Below, piece by piece: positions 15,569 to 23,354 of a stretch of DNA of 26,886 nucleotides (within the stretch, counting starts at the first letter, position 1; each line of letters opens with the position of its first letter). Location: the NCBI GenBank assembly GCA_900753095.1, contig CAADXT010000131.1:1-26886 (forward strand), in the 5' to 3' direction. The stretch comes from Eggerthellaceae bacterium (lineage in GTDB: Bacteria; Actinomycetota; Coriobacteriia; Coriobacteriales; Eggerthellaceae). The position numbers were made by a program, and so were the translations under genes. The notes under the pieces are model-generated. The model searched no databases. It worked only from the letters and a program-made list of their open reading frames with translations, and was not told the DNA's origin.

Positions 15569-15726
15569 GGTATACCTTTCTAAATTGAGCTAAAGAAGCA
15601 CTCCGCGAGTCATCACCTTTACGCCCGGCTTGGGCCCACTGGCATACGCTGCCCCACCTTGGGTGCACAAAGCATCTTCCCAAGGCAACGGAGCAGACCG
15701 AAAGGCTACAACACAGAAACGATGAG

Positions 15727-15861
15727 CTATTTGAACAGCTCATCATGGCTACCGGTGCGTTCGAAGAAGGCAACCTTCTCGTTCGATGACCAGATAACGA
15801 GCCAGTCGGCGATGAGCCTTCCCGTTAGCTTGCTGCCGCCGCTGCGATAAGGTCGGCACCG
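15727..15861 (-). pseudogene. C-terminal remnant of a YafQ/RelE-type toxin gene
   Basis: An open stretch of about 44 codons between stops, with no start codon. It translates to ...LIADWLVIWSSNEKVAFF and ERTGSHDELFK, the typical end of YafQ-like mRNA interferases (h..DWlLIy......l.RTGsHsdLF). The N-terminal half of the toxin and its DinJ-like antitoxin are missing. Upstream sequence joins directly to the recombinase remnant. Confidence 0.55.
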
Positions 15862-15892
15862 CTAGAGAAGCGGCCCTCCTTGCCAGAAGCCA

Positions 15893-15997
15893 AAAAGCAT
15901 CCAGCTGCCTGTCCAGGTTCTGTTCCCTGCTGCTTACCCGCGCGTATCCGAATAGCCTCGGCTCCCCACTACCGCACTTAGCCTGTTCCATTTTCAA
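15893..15997 (-). pseudogene. N-terminal fragment of a serine recombinase/resolvase
   Basis: The reading frame starting at ATG 15997 encodes LFGYARVSSREQNLDRQLDA (residues 15-34), the hallmark catalytic N-terminus of resolvase/invertase-type serine recombinases, with the nucleophile Ser in YARVSS. Family similarity stops after about 35 residues; the frame remains open to 15749 but then runs out of frame over the toxin remnant. A broken remnant of a mobile element. Confidence 0.65.
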
Positions 15998-16060
15998 AGC
16001 CTTTCACCGGTTAAACCTTTGCAGAAAAGCCTATTGAGCAGTACAAACGACGCATAAAAC

Positions 16061-16097
16061 AAAACGCCTACCTGCTTTACCAACAGGTAGGCGTTTT
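16061..16097. terminator. strong bidirectional hairpin
   Basis: AAAACGCCTACCTG, a 9-nt loop, CAGGTAGGCGTTTT: a perfect 14-bp stem with A/T tails that give a T run on either strand. It separates the recombinase remnant from the tandem repeat units. Confidence 0.75.
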
Positions 16098-16112
16098 AGC
16101 GGGCAGTAGCCC

Positions 16113-16187
16113 TATCTACCAAATTTGGCAGCTGTATCTATCAAAAATGCTAGCTGTATCTACCAAATTTGGTAGATACAGCTAGCA
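16113..16187. repeat. three tandem 22-bp palindromic units
   Basis: Units start at 16113, 16135 and 16157, exactly 22 bp apart. All begin TATCTA(C/T)CAAA; units 1 and 2 end in (C/T)AGCTG. Unit 3 is a perfect 22-bp palindrome (TATCTACCAAA then TTTGGTAGATA) that extends to a 40-bp perfect palindrome at 16148-16187. Unit 1 keeps the CCAAATTTGG core and unit 2 is more diverged. A spacing of two helical turns fits cooperative protein binding on one face. Confidence 0.75.
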
Positions 16188-16213
16188 AAGGCCAGAGGCA
16201 GCCAAGCACCTTA

Positions 16214-16257
16214 AAGCAGAATACCCGCCTGCAAAAAAGCAAGCGGGTATTCTGCTT
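16214..16257. terminator. strong hairpin
   Basis: AAGCAGAATACCCGC and GCGGGTATTCTGCTT form 15 perfect pairs; inside, TGC and GCA extend the stem past one mismatch to a six-A loop. Downstream of the tandem units on the plus strand. No long T run. Confidence 0.6.
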
Positions 16258-16384
16258 GGTTGCTTTCACTGATGCATCGTTGAAGTGCCATTGACGCCAA
16301 AAGCGCAGGCAAGCCACGGCACCATGCGCTCGGCATACTGGCGCTCAACGCGCTCGGAGCTCAAAGCGAAAGTCGCAAAAAAAG

Positions 16385-16408
16385 GAAATGCCCCAGAAGG
16401 GGCATTTC
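16385..16408 (-). terminator. intrinsic terminator of the YhgE/Pip-like operon
   Basis: GAAATGCCCC, loop TTCT, GGGGCATTTC as read on the minus strand, followed by CC and seven T. It starts 4 nt after the stop codon of the gene ending at 16412. A textbook terminator. Confidence 0.9.
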
Positions 16409-16411
16409 TTC

Positions 16412-18601
16412 CTAGCACACCAGCTTGGATTCCTCCACTTTTCCAACGTACCAGTTCAAGAAGCGCATCAAGGGCTTGCGGAACACCAAACCCAGCAACA
16501 AGAACGGCACCACGAACAGCAGCAACTGGCCTATCTCAATCCAGAAGTCGTTGCAGTACACACCCATCATGGCCGCACGCATGGCGTTGATAACATGCGT
16601 TGCCGGCAAAAACGGGCTTAGCATCTGGAAGAAATCGGGCAACGTCTGCAACGGATAGCTGCCACCGCCAGCCGTAACCTGGATGATGAGCAAGAACACC
16701 GCGATGGCCTTGCCCAAGTTCGCAAACGAAACCACCAACGTGTAGATGATGAACGTGAACACCAAGCCCGCCAGCCAGAAGCAGATCAGGTACAGCAGGG
16801 GATCCGCTACCTGCACCTGCAGGAACAGCATGTTGCCCAAGGCCAGCACCGTGGTTTGGCACAGCGACACGAACGCGAACACCCCAAAGCGCCCCAGGAA
16901 CAGCTGGTGCAGCTTCGGGTACCCCAGCTCAATCTGGACCTTGCGGGAAACCTCCACTTTGATGGCAACCGCCAGCAGCAGCGAGCCAACCCACAGCCCC
17001 AACGTGGTGTACAGCGGCGCCATCTGCGAACCGAAGTTCTCTGCCGGGAACACCGCGTGGCGCTCCAGCTGCACCGGCGCCGACAGGGCGGAAGCCAAGG
17101 CGTCGGGGTCGGAGTAGAGCACCTTCTTCAGCTGGTCCACGTCGTTCGAGGCCAAGGCCTCGTTCATGGCCGCAGAAAGCTCGGTGAACTTCTGGGCCGA
17201 GGCATCCAGATCGGACGCTGTGTCGAGTAGCTTCTGCTTCGAGGTTGCGATACGCCCAGCCAGCGAATCGGCGCCGTTCTGCAAGTCGTCGCCCACAGAG
17301 CCGAGCGTGGATGCGCTTGCGGAAAGCTTGCCCGACATGGAGGAAATCTGGCCCATCAGCGTATCGAGCTGCGGCTTTATGGTGTTGTTGTACTCATCGG
17401 AAAGCTGGCCCACGCTACTCTTCGACTGCTCGATGAGGCTGTTCACCTTGTCGTGCTCTGCCTGCGCAGAAGAGGCATCAGCGCGGATCGCCTTCGCCGC
17501 CTCGTTGAGCCCGTCTGCCAGGGCCTTCTGCGAGTCAGCGGAAGCGTGCAGTTGCTTGGCCAGATACTGCAGCGAAGCTTTGAGCGTTTCATCGGTCTGC
17601 GCAGCTGCCAGCTGGTCAACCTGCGTTGCCAGCGAATCGAACTGAGCGGCCTGCCCACGGATGGAGGAAGCCTGGTTGTCCAAGCTGCTTGCCGAGGTTC
17701 CCGCAACGGTGCTGGCGGAGCTGAAAGCAGCCTCGATTGCGTCGGAAAGCCCGTCGTAGCCCGCAGCACTGTCGGAAATGGCCTCGCCCAAGGCCGCATT
17801 GGAGGACTTCAGCGCATCGCTCATCGAGGAAACGGAGTCCTTCGCCTGGTTGGCGGAATCCATCACCTGCGAAGCGGAATCGCCTGCCTGACCCAACAAC
17901 TGCGCCGAGCCCGTTACCAGCGACTGCGAGGCGTCGAGCACCGAGGCATACGTCTTCAAGGTCTGCGAGGCATCCGTCATCTGGCCGCCCATGGTGCTGA
18001 TATGGTTCGCCAAATCGCCCAGGCGGCTGTCGAGGTTCGCATTGTCCGAGTACTGCAGCAGCGACGAGGCCACATTCAGGCCCACTTCGGCAACGGTTTT
18101 GGTGAACACCTGGTTCACCATGTCAGACGCCTTGCTTGCCCCTTGGTCGGTGAGTTTCGGCGCCACGACGTTCTTCTTCTCGTTGCTGTAGTAGATCAGG
18201 TCGGCATGGTCCGATTCATCGGAATAGAACGTCATCATGTCCTTGCTGAAGCTCTCGGGGATCACCACGGCGGCGTAGTACTTGCCCGACTTCGCGCCAT
18301 CGATGGCATCGTCTTCGTCGGTAAGGATCCAATCCATCTGGTCGTTCGCCAGAAGCGAGGTGGAAACCTGCTCGCCCATGTTCACCTTGAGCGGCACCAG
18401 ATCGCTCTGATAGCCGTCGTCGTTGTTCACCACGGCAACCTTCAAGTTGCCCGTGTTGTGGAACACGTCCCAACAGGCCAATACGTTGTACCAGCTGAAG
18501 ATAGAGGGCAGAAGGACAAGGCCCAGAACGATAAGCCCGGTAACCAAATTGCTGAAAATGCGCTTCATGTCGTTGATGAAGAGTTGGCGGATCACCTTCA
18601 T
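16412..18601 (-). CDS. YhgE/Pip-family membrane protein (ABC-2 permease-like)
   Basis: A 729-residue membrane protein. One N-terminal segment (about residues 18-40, ending LLPSIFSWYNVLACWD) is followed by the YhgE/Pip N-domain signature (hNTGNLKVAVVNND, then KYYAAVVIPESFS). A long Ser/Ala/Asp/Gln-rich extracellular coiled-coil stretch (about 190-490) follows, then five or six C-terminal segments including the TAGGGSYPLQTLPDFFQML motif of the C-domain. Family members include the lactococcal phage-infection protein Pip and B. subtilis YhgE; a transport role is inferred from the ABC-2 permease fold, and no ATPase gene is adjacent. Its ATG shares an A with the TAA of the upstream paralogue (TAATG at 18601), so expression is coupled. 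A strong terminator follows. Confidence 0.9.
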   Translation of the reverse strand: MKVIRQLFINDMKRIFSNLVTGLIVLGLVLLPSIFSWYNVLACWDVFHNTGNLKVAVVNNDDGYQSDLVPLKVNMGEQVSTSLLANDQMDWILTDEDDAIDGAKSGKYYAAVVIPESFSKDMMTFYSDESDHADLIYYSNEKKNVVAPKLTDQGASKASDMVNQVFTKTVAEVGLNVASSLLQYSDNANLDSRLGDLANHISTMGGQMTDASQTLKTYASVLDASQSLVTGSAQLLGQAGDSASQVMDSANQAKDSVSSMSDALKSSNAALGEAISDSAAGYDGLSDAIEAAFSSASTVAGTSASSLDNQASSIRGQAAQFDSLATQVDQLAAAQTDETLKASLQYLAKQLHASADSQKALADGLNEAAKAIRADASSAQAEHDKVNSLIEQSKSSVGQLSDEYNNTIKPQLDTLMGQISSMSGKLSASASTLGSVGDDLQNGADSLAGRIATSKQKLLDTASDLDASAQKFTELSAAMNEALASNDVDQLKKVLYSDPDALASALSAPVQLERHAVFPAENFGSQMAPLYTTLGLWVGSLLLAVAIKVEVSRKVQIELGYPKLHQLFLGRFGVFAFVSLCQTTVLALGNMLFLQVQVADPLLYLICFWLAGLVFTFIIYTLVVSFANLGKAIAVFLLIIQVTAGGGSYPLQTLPDFFQMLSPFLPATHVINAMRAAMMGVYCNDFWIEIGQLLLFVVPFLLLGLVFRKPLMRFLNWYVGKVEESKLVC

Positions 18602-21180
18602 TATCTCAACCCGCCTTTCAGGTTAACCGGCTCTGGGGCCGGGGGATCGGATACGCCGTCGCGCGCCTGGAACAGCTCGCGCAGCTCGATGTCGGACAAG
18701 TCGTCCAGGGCAATCTCGTGCGCCAGGCGATCGCAGATGAACTCGACCACGATGAGGAACACGATGATGAAAACCAGCCATGCCAGCCAGCAGGTAAGCG
18801 TGATCACCTTCTCGAAGCCCAAAACCGAGAGGATGGGCGTGACGATGGCGGGCACCGCCAAGCCGAATATCACCCCGCCGCGCCGCAGCTTCGGGTACAG
18901 GTGCATGAAGCGCTTGGCGCTTGCAGCAAGCTCGCTGCGGTACTCTTCCCTATCCGCCAGCACACGGAACAGCTGGTCCATACGGTAACGGCGAGCGGGA
19001 AGTTCCGACTCTTCGCCGTTCAGGATATCGCTTGCCGCGATCTGCTTGCTGAACATGCGGTTCACGTTGGTGAGGTACGGGCGCAACAGGAATCCGCCCA
19101 CGAAGAACACCAGGAAGTACAAAAGCAGCATGCCCATCTCGGCGCACCACTGGAAGCCGTAGAAGCCCGCGATGGTTTCGCGCAGGGCATTGATGCCGTA
19201 GGTGAACGGGAACACAGGGTAAATCGCCTGGAAGAAATCGGGCGTCATCTCGATGGGGTACAAGCCCGTGGCGCCGGGAATCTGCACGAAGATGAGGATG
19301 ATGCACAGGCCCTTGCCGATATGCTGGAACAGAACCGAAAGCGCGTACTGCAGGCACAGGTAGGTAAGCGAGCAGAACACCGCCGCCACAAAGAACAGGG
19401 GCACGCTTGCCACCTGAACGCCCAAGAGCAGGTTGCCTGCGCAGCACACGATGGCCTGCAGCGAAACCAGTGGGGCCAAGAACAGCCACTTGCCCAGGTA
19501 ACGCTCGCGAGAGGAAAGGTTGGGGATGCCCTCGTCGTCCACCTCCTGGCGCAGGATAACCAGCAGCATGAACACACCGATCCACAGCGTCATGTTCATG
19601 AACAGCGGCGCCATGGCAGAGCCGTAGGCGTTCACCGTGTACAGCTCTTCGGTTTGCAGCTGGGTAGGCGAAAGCATGAAGTCGGCGATCTTGTCGGCAT
19701 CCAAGCCGTCTTCCCCGAACAGCTGGCCAAGCGCGCCCGAGGCACTCAGCGAAAGCAGATCGGTTTTCACGGTGTCGATATCATCCTGGAAGCCCGAAAG
19801 CACGCCATCGGTTTGGCCAAGCGCCGTTGCGGTGGTCTGCAGGGCGGTGTTCAGCTGATCGAGCGCCGTCATGGACTGATCGATAAGCAGCGTCTGGTTC
19901 GAAACCGCCGTGGAAAGCCCCGAAAGCGAGTTCGAGAGCTTCGTGGTGCCGTCGCTTAGCGCAGGCAGCGTTTCGCTGGAAAGCGTGCCGCGGTACTTAT
20001 CGGTATTCTGAAGCGTTCCCTGGAAGGCGGAGTTCACCTTGTCGGATGCCGTGTTGATGTCGTTCGAGGCAGACTTCAAGCTCGCGTACGTGTTCGACAC
20101 GCCGTCAACCGCCGACTTCAGCGTGCTGTTCTGAGCCTGGATGTTGGCAATGGCCGAATCGATGGCGCCCGTGTCGGCACCGGGGATGTCCTTCAGCGCG
20201 TTGAGCGAGTCGATGATGGCGTCGTTGGCTTTTATCACCGCATTGCCCTGGGCAACGGCGGCGTTCACCGTGCCTTCAGCGCCCTCAACCGAGGCGTTCA
20301 CCTTCCCCACTGCGGCGTTAGCGTTGGTGGCCGCCTTCGAGGCAAGCGCAGAAGACTCGTCGAGCACGCCGGTCATCTGCACCACGAAGGGGCCCAGCGC
20401 CTGCTGCGTCTCGGAGAGCAGCGCCGATGCCTCGGAGAGCTGCTGGCTCAGGCTCGAGATATCGCCCTTGGCACCTTGGAGCTTGTCTTTCGCATCGCTC
20501 GTTTTGGCAGAAAGGCTGTCGGATGCAGAGGAAAGGTCGGCCACGGCGTTGCGCGCGTCCTGAAGCGAAGAGCTTGCCTTGTCAAGCTGCATTGCAATGG
20601 AGGTTTTCGCGCCGTCCAAATCGCCCTGCGCCTGGCCCAAGCTGCTGTTCACCGTATCGGCCACCACCCCGCTTACCGTGGAAACGAACGTGGAGTTGAT
20701 GGTTTCATCAAGCGTGTTAGCGCCCGTGTCGGTTACCTTCGTGGAAACGCCGCCTGCTTTTTCGTTCACGTAGTATTCCAGCTTCGGCTGCGTAAAATCG
20801 CCTGTGAGGAACGTGGTTACGTCGTAACTGAAGTCGGAGGGAATCACGAACGCCGCATACGCCTTGCCCGAGTTGACCTCTTCCATGGCAGTGTCTTTGT
20901 CGGTGAACGTCCAACCCAGCTGGTCGTTATCATGCAGCTGGTCCACCACCTGGGAGCCAAGATCCAAATCGCCCATGCCATCCATGGTGGCGCCTTCGTC
21001 TTCGTTCACCACGCACACGCGGATGTTGCCGGTGTTGCCATACGGGTCCCAGAACCCAACAACGTTGAACCAAGTATAAAGAGAAGGAAGCACGACCAAG
21101 ACGAACACAACCGTTAAAGCGGCCGGGGCCTTGAGCAAGCGCAGATAATCGCGCTTGAGAACGCGTAGAGCATTCTTCAC
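18601..21180 (-). CDS. YhgE/Pip-family membrane protein (larger paralogue)
   Basis: An 859-residue paralogue of the next gene, first in a two-gene operon. I start it at GTG 21180 (MKNALRVLKRDYLRLLKAP), which gives the family's usual MKN...fKRDl opening and has AGGAGGTG about 10 nt upstream; the GTG at 21192 abuts the SD and is unlikely. Layout: segment 1 at about 20-40, N-domain NTGNIRVCVVNEDEG and AYAAFVIPSDFS, coiled-coil Ser/Ala/Asn-rich middle (about 190-510), then five or six segments with PGATGLYPIEMTPDFF. A C-terminal extension absent from the partner has two more membrane segments and a charged tail. The two proteins may form a heterodimer. Role in export or phage susceptibility is inference only. 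Confidence 0.9.
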   Translation of the reverse strand: MKNALRVLKRDYLRLLKAPAALTVVFVLVVLPSLYTWFNVVGFWDPYGNTGNIRVCVVNEDEGATMDGMGDLDLGSQVVDQLHDNDQLGWTFTDKDTAMEEVNSGKAYAAFVIPSDFSYDVTTFLTGDFTQPKLEYYVNEKAGGVSTKVTDTGANTLDETINSTFVSTVSGVVADTVNSSLGQAQGDLDGAKTSIAMQLDKASSSLQDARNAVADLSSASDSLSAKTSDAKDKLQGAKGDISSLSQQLSEASALLSETQQALGPFVVQMTGVLDESSALASKAATNANAAVGKVNASVEGAEGTVNAAVAQGNAVIKANDAIIDSLNALKDIPGADTGAIDSAIANIQAQNSTLKSAVDGVSNTYASLKSASNDINTASDKVNSAFQGTLQNTDKYRGTLSSETLPALSDGTTKLSNSLSGLSTAVSNQTLLIDQSMTALDQLNTALQTTATALGQTDGVLSGFQDDIDTVKTDLLSLSASGALGQLFGEDGLDADKIADFMLSPTQLQTEELYTVNAYGSAMAPLFMNMTLWIGVFMLLVILRQEVDDEGIPNLSSRERYLGKWLFLAPLVSLQAIVCCAGNLLLGVQVASVPLFFVAAVFCSLTYLCLQYALSVLFQHIGKGLCIILIFVQIPGATGLYPIEMTPDFFQAIYPVFPFTYGINALRETIAGFYGFQWCAEMGMLLLYFLVFFVGGFLLRPYLTNVNRMFSKQIAASDILNGEESELPARRYRMDQLFRVLADREEYRSELAASAKRFMHLYPKLRRGGVIFGLAVPAIVTPILSVLGFEKVITLTCWLAWLVFIIVFLIVVEFICDRLAHEIALDDLSDIELRELFQARDGVSDPPAPEPVNLKGGLR

Positions 21181-21209
21181 GCTGGGGAACACCTCCTGGG
21201 TTCGCTTTA

Positions 21210-21240
21210 GCGCAAAGCTGCACCCGCCGAAACAGGGCGC
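21210..21240. repeat. duplicated regulatory element, copy 1
   Basis: GCGCAAAG (21210-21217), 9 nt, CCGAAACAGGGCGC (21227-21240). The 14-mer is repeated exactly in copy 2. Copy 1 falls in the leader of the minus-strand membrane protein operon. Confidence 0.5.
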
Positions 21241-21268
21241 AGCAGTACATACTTCATAGATGCTCGTT

Positions 21269-21274
21269 ATTGTA
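21269..21274 (-). promoter_or_regulatory. -10 candidate for the YhgE/Pip-like operon
   Basis: TACAAT on the minus strand, 5 of 6 consensus bases, about 90 nt upstream of the GTG start. No good -35 at 17 bp, so low confidence. Confidence 0.3.
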
Positions 21275-21417
21275 TCCTGCCGCCGTTTGAGCCTTCGCGA
21301 ATCGCCGTGCCTTTACAGAAACTCCCCATTTGTGGAGTAATTAGACAGACCGCCCCGACCAATTGAAGCCCAGCTGCGCCGCCAGGCTCCCGCGCAGCGT
21401 CATTGCGTCTCGTGAGT

Positions 21418-21445
21418 TTTGCGCTGTTCGACAGAACGGCGCAAA
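21418..21445. promoter_or_regulatory. 12-bp hairpin in the divergent intergenic region
   Basis: TTTGCGCTGTTC, GACA loop, GAACGGCGCAAA: twelve pairs with one T:G wobble. Could be a transcript hairpin or an operator. It overlaps the start of duplicated element copy 2. Confidence 0.4.
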
Positions 21446-21466
21446 GAAATCTCCGAAACAGGGCGC
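21439..21466. repeat. duplicated regulatory element, copy 2
   Basis: GCGCAAAG (21439-21446), 6 nt, CCGAAACAGGGCGC (21453-21466). Same orientation as copy 1, 226 bp away, on the pxp side of the intergenic region. Confidence 0.5.
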
Positions 21467-21556
21467 CCCACAACCCTTAGCGCAATCGAAACCAGCAAGA
21501 AACACGCCGCGCGGTACAGTTGAAGGCGGTAAGTACACTCAAGAAAGGCACCATGC

Positions 21557-22288
21557 ATGGCAAGCTTCCGCATAACCGTTGCAGGCGATTCTGCCCTCAA
21601 TGTGGAATTCGGCACCGCTATCGCGCCCGAAACCGGAGCGCTAGTGCGTGCAGCCTCCAAGCAGCTTGAGAAGCACCCTATTGCAGGCACAACCGAGCTT
21701 TTGCCCACCTTCTGCTCGCTGATGGTGTGCTACGACCCGCTTGCCATCGGGTTCGACGAGCTGGCAAAAGCGCTTGAAAGCGAGCTGCAATCCCTTTCGG
21801 CTGAAAAAGCCGCTCGGAAAACCGTTATCTGCATCCCCGTGTGCTACGGCGGCAGCTTCGGCCCCGACATCGAAACCGTTGCGCGCCATGCGGGCCTTAC
21901 CATCGATGAGGTAATCGCCCTTCATTCGGGCCGCGATTACCTTATCGACATGCTGGGGTTCCTGCCCGGCTTCGCCTACCTTGGCGGGCTCGATAAACGC
22001 CTTCACACGCCGCGCCTTGCCACGCCGCGCACCGTTATCGAAGCGGGTTCGGTGGGCATCGGCGGCGCGCAGACGGGCATCTATCCCCTGCCCTCGCCCG
22101 GCGGCTGGCAGCTCATCGGCCGCACGCCCTTGCGCCCCTACGACCCGGCGCGCGAAACGCCTATCCTGTACCAAGCGGGCGATTACCTGCGCTTCGTCCC
22201 CATCGCGCAAAGCGAGTACCGCGCCATCGAGGCACAGCTTGCCGAAGGCACCTACCGCTACTGCATCGAAACGGAGGCACGCGCATGA
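21557..22288 (+). CDS. pxpB: 5-oxoprolinase subunit PxpB (KipI/allophanate hydrolase subunit 1 family)
   Basis: With PxpC and PxpA, opens the 5-oxoproline (pyroglutamate) ring to glutamate at the cost of ATP; established for the B. subtilis KipI/KipA/YcsF proteins. The 243-residue protein has the family's VCYGG..GPDI block (about 95-105), LGFLPGFAYLGGLD and SVGIGGAQTGIYPLPSPGGW blocks (about 134-180), all intact. It is homologous to one half of the carboxyltransferase domain of urea carboxylase. The start ATG 21557 has AAAGG 8 nt upstream; an out-of-frame ATG lies at 21553. First gene of a tight six-gene operon; its TGA overlaps the pxpC ATG (ATGA at 22285-22288). Confidence 0.94.
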   Translation: MASFRITVAGDSALNVEFGTAIAPETGALVRAASKQLEKHPIAGTTELLPTFCSLMVCYDPLAIGFDELAKALESELQSLSAEKAARKTVICIPVCYGGSFGPDIETVARHAGLTIDEVIALHSGRDYLIDMLGFLPGFAYLGGLDKRLHTPRLATPRTVIEAGSVGIGGAQTGIYPLPSPGGWQLIGRTPLRPYDPARETPILYQAGDYLRFVPIAQSEYRAIEAQLAEGTYRYCIETEARA

Positions 22289-23349
22289 GCATCTTCGTGA
22301 AGAAGCCCGGGCTTTCCACCACCGTGCAGGACCTTGGGCGCACTGGGCATTTAAGCAGCGGGTTTTCGCCGAACGGAGCGATGGACCGCCACGCGGCAAG
22401 CGTGGCGAACATCCTGGTGGGCAACGCCCGAAACGCCAGCCTGCTCGAGTTCGTGATGACGGGGCCCACGCTGCGCTTCGCCAAGCAGACGTTCATTGCG
22501 CTTACCGGCGCGGACTTCAACGCCGAGCTTAACGGCGATCCCGTGCCGCTGAACCAAGCTGTGCCGGTGCCCGCCGGTTCCCTGCTTACGTGCAATGCGG
22601 CAGCGAGCGGCATGTTCGGCTATCTCGCCTTCGCAGGCGGCGGGCTTAACGTGCCGCTGGTGATGGGAAGCGCCTCCACCAATCTGAAATGCGGCATCGG
22701 CGGATGGAACGGCCGCGCGCTTGCCTACGGGGATTGCCTCCCCCTTTGCCGCGACGCATCCTTCCTCCCCAACCTGCCCGCCCGCAAAGCAAACGAGGCG
22801 ATCGCAAGCAAAGAGGGCGAAACCCTAGCGATCCGCGTGGTTCCCGGCCCCCAGGAAGGGCTTTTCACCGAAGCGGGCATCGCAGCATTCTACGGGGAAA
22901 CGTACCGCACCACCTCGAAGTCGGACCGCATGGGGTACCGCCTGGACGGCCCCGTCATCGAGACGAGGAACGGCTCGGACATCGCCTCCGACGGCATCGC
23001 TTTCGGTGCCGTGCAGGTTCCGGCCCACGGGCGCCCCATCGTCATGCTGGCCGATAGGCAAACTACCGGCGGCTATGCGAAAATCGGCACGGTGGCCAGC
23101 GTGGATATCCCAAAGCTCGTGCAAAGCCGCCCCGGTCAGGAGATTTCCTTCACGCGGATAACGGTGCAGGAAGCCCAAAAGCTCTATCGCGAAGAGGAGT
23201 TGGCCCTGCGCTCGCTTGAGCAAGCGCTGCAAAACCCCGGTGCCCAGGCACGCAATATCCGCCACGCCGCCGCCAGCATCGAGCCCCTTCTGAAAGAACA
23301 CGCCCAGCCAGACCCCACCTGGCTTAATCGCGCATTGGCAAAGGAGTAA
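22285..23349 (+). CDS. pxpC: 5-oxoprolinase subunit PxpC (KipA/allophanate hydrolase subunit 2 family)
   Basis: Partner of PxpB, 354 residues. The N-terminal PGLSTTVQDLGRTGHLSSGF and GAMDRHAASVANILVGN blocks (about 8-50) and the later SDRMGYRLDG, IVMLADRQTTGGYAKIGTVAS (about 250-275) blocks are diagnostic of KipA/AHS2. Together PxpB and PxpC correspond to the carboxyltransferase domain of urea carboxylase, which matters because a biotin carrier and a biotin carboxylase follow directly. Overlaps pxpB by 4 nt (translational coupling). Intact and of normal length. Confidence 0.94.
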   Translation: MSIFVKKPGLSTTVQDLGRTGHLSSGFSPNGAMDRHAASVANILVGNARNASLLEFVMTGPTLRFAKQTFIALTGADFNAELNGDPVPLNQAVPVPAGSLLTCNAAASGMFGYLAFAGGGLNVPLVMGSASTNLKCGIGGWNGRALAYGDCLPLCRDASFLPNLPARKANEAIASKEGETLAIRVVPGPQEGLFTEAGIAAFYGETYRTTSKSDRMGYRLDGPVIETRNGSDIASDGIAFGAVQVPAHGRPIVMLADRQTTGGYAKIGTVASVDIPKLVQSRPGQEISFTRITVQEAQKLYREEELALRSLEQALQNPGAQARNIRHAAASIEPLLKEHAQPDPTWLNRALAKE

Positions 23350-23354
23350 CCGCA

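Larger units (their letters stand above)
15998..16411. other. gene-free region (414 bp) rich in hairpins
   Basis: No coding sequence is supported. In order it holds a strong hairpin (16061-16097), three 22-bp tandem units (16113-16187), a second strong hairpin (16214-16257), a GC-rich stretch (about 16285-16375) with nothing recognised, and the terminator of the membrane protein operon (16385-16408). A small RNA bounded by these hairpins is possible but not shown. Confidence 0.5.
21181..21556. other. divergent regulatory region between yhgE-like and pxp operons (376 bp)
   Basis: No gene is supported. It must hold promoters for both operons. Visible elements are a TACAAT -10 candidate on the minus strand (21269-21274), an imperfect 18-bp palindrome ACTCC...GGAGT (21321-21338), a 12-bp hairpin (21418-21445), and two copies of a GCGCAAAG...CCGAAACAGGGCGC element. 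The AAAGG 8 nt before the pxpB ATG is the SD. Confidence 0.5.

Noticed and set aside
16113..16187. CRISPR array
   Set aside because: The three units abut each other with no spacers and diverge; there are no cas genes.
17453..18988. A 511-codon open frame on the plus strand
   Set aside because: Antisense to the two YhgE/Pip-like genes; Arg/His/Gly/Val-rich shadow with no recognisable fold.
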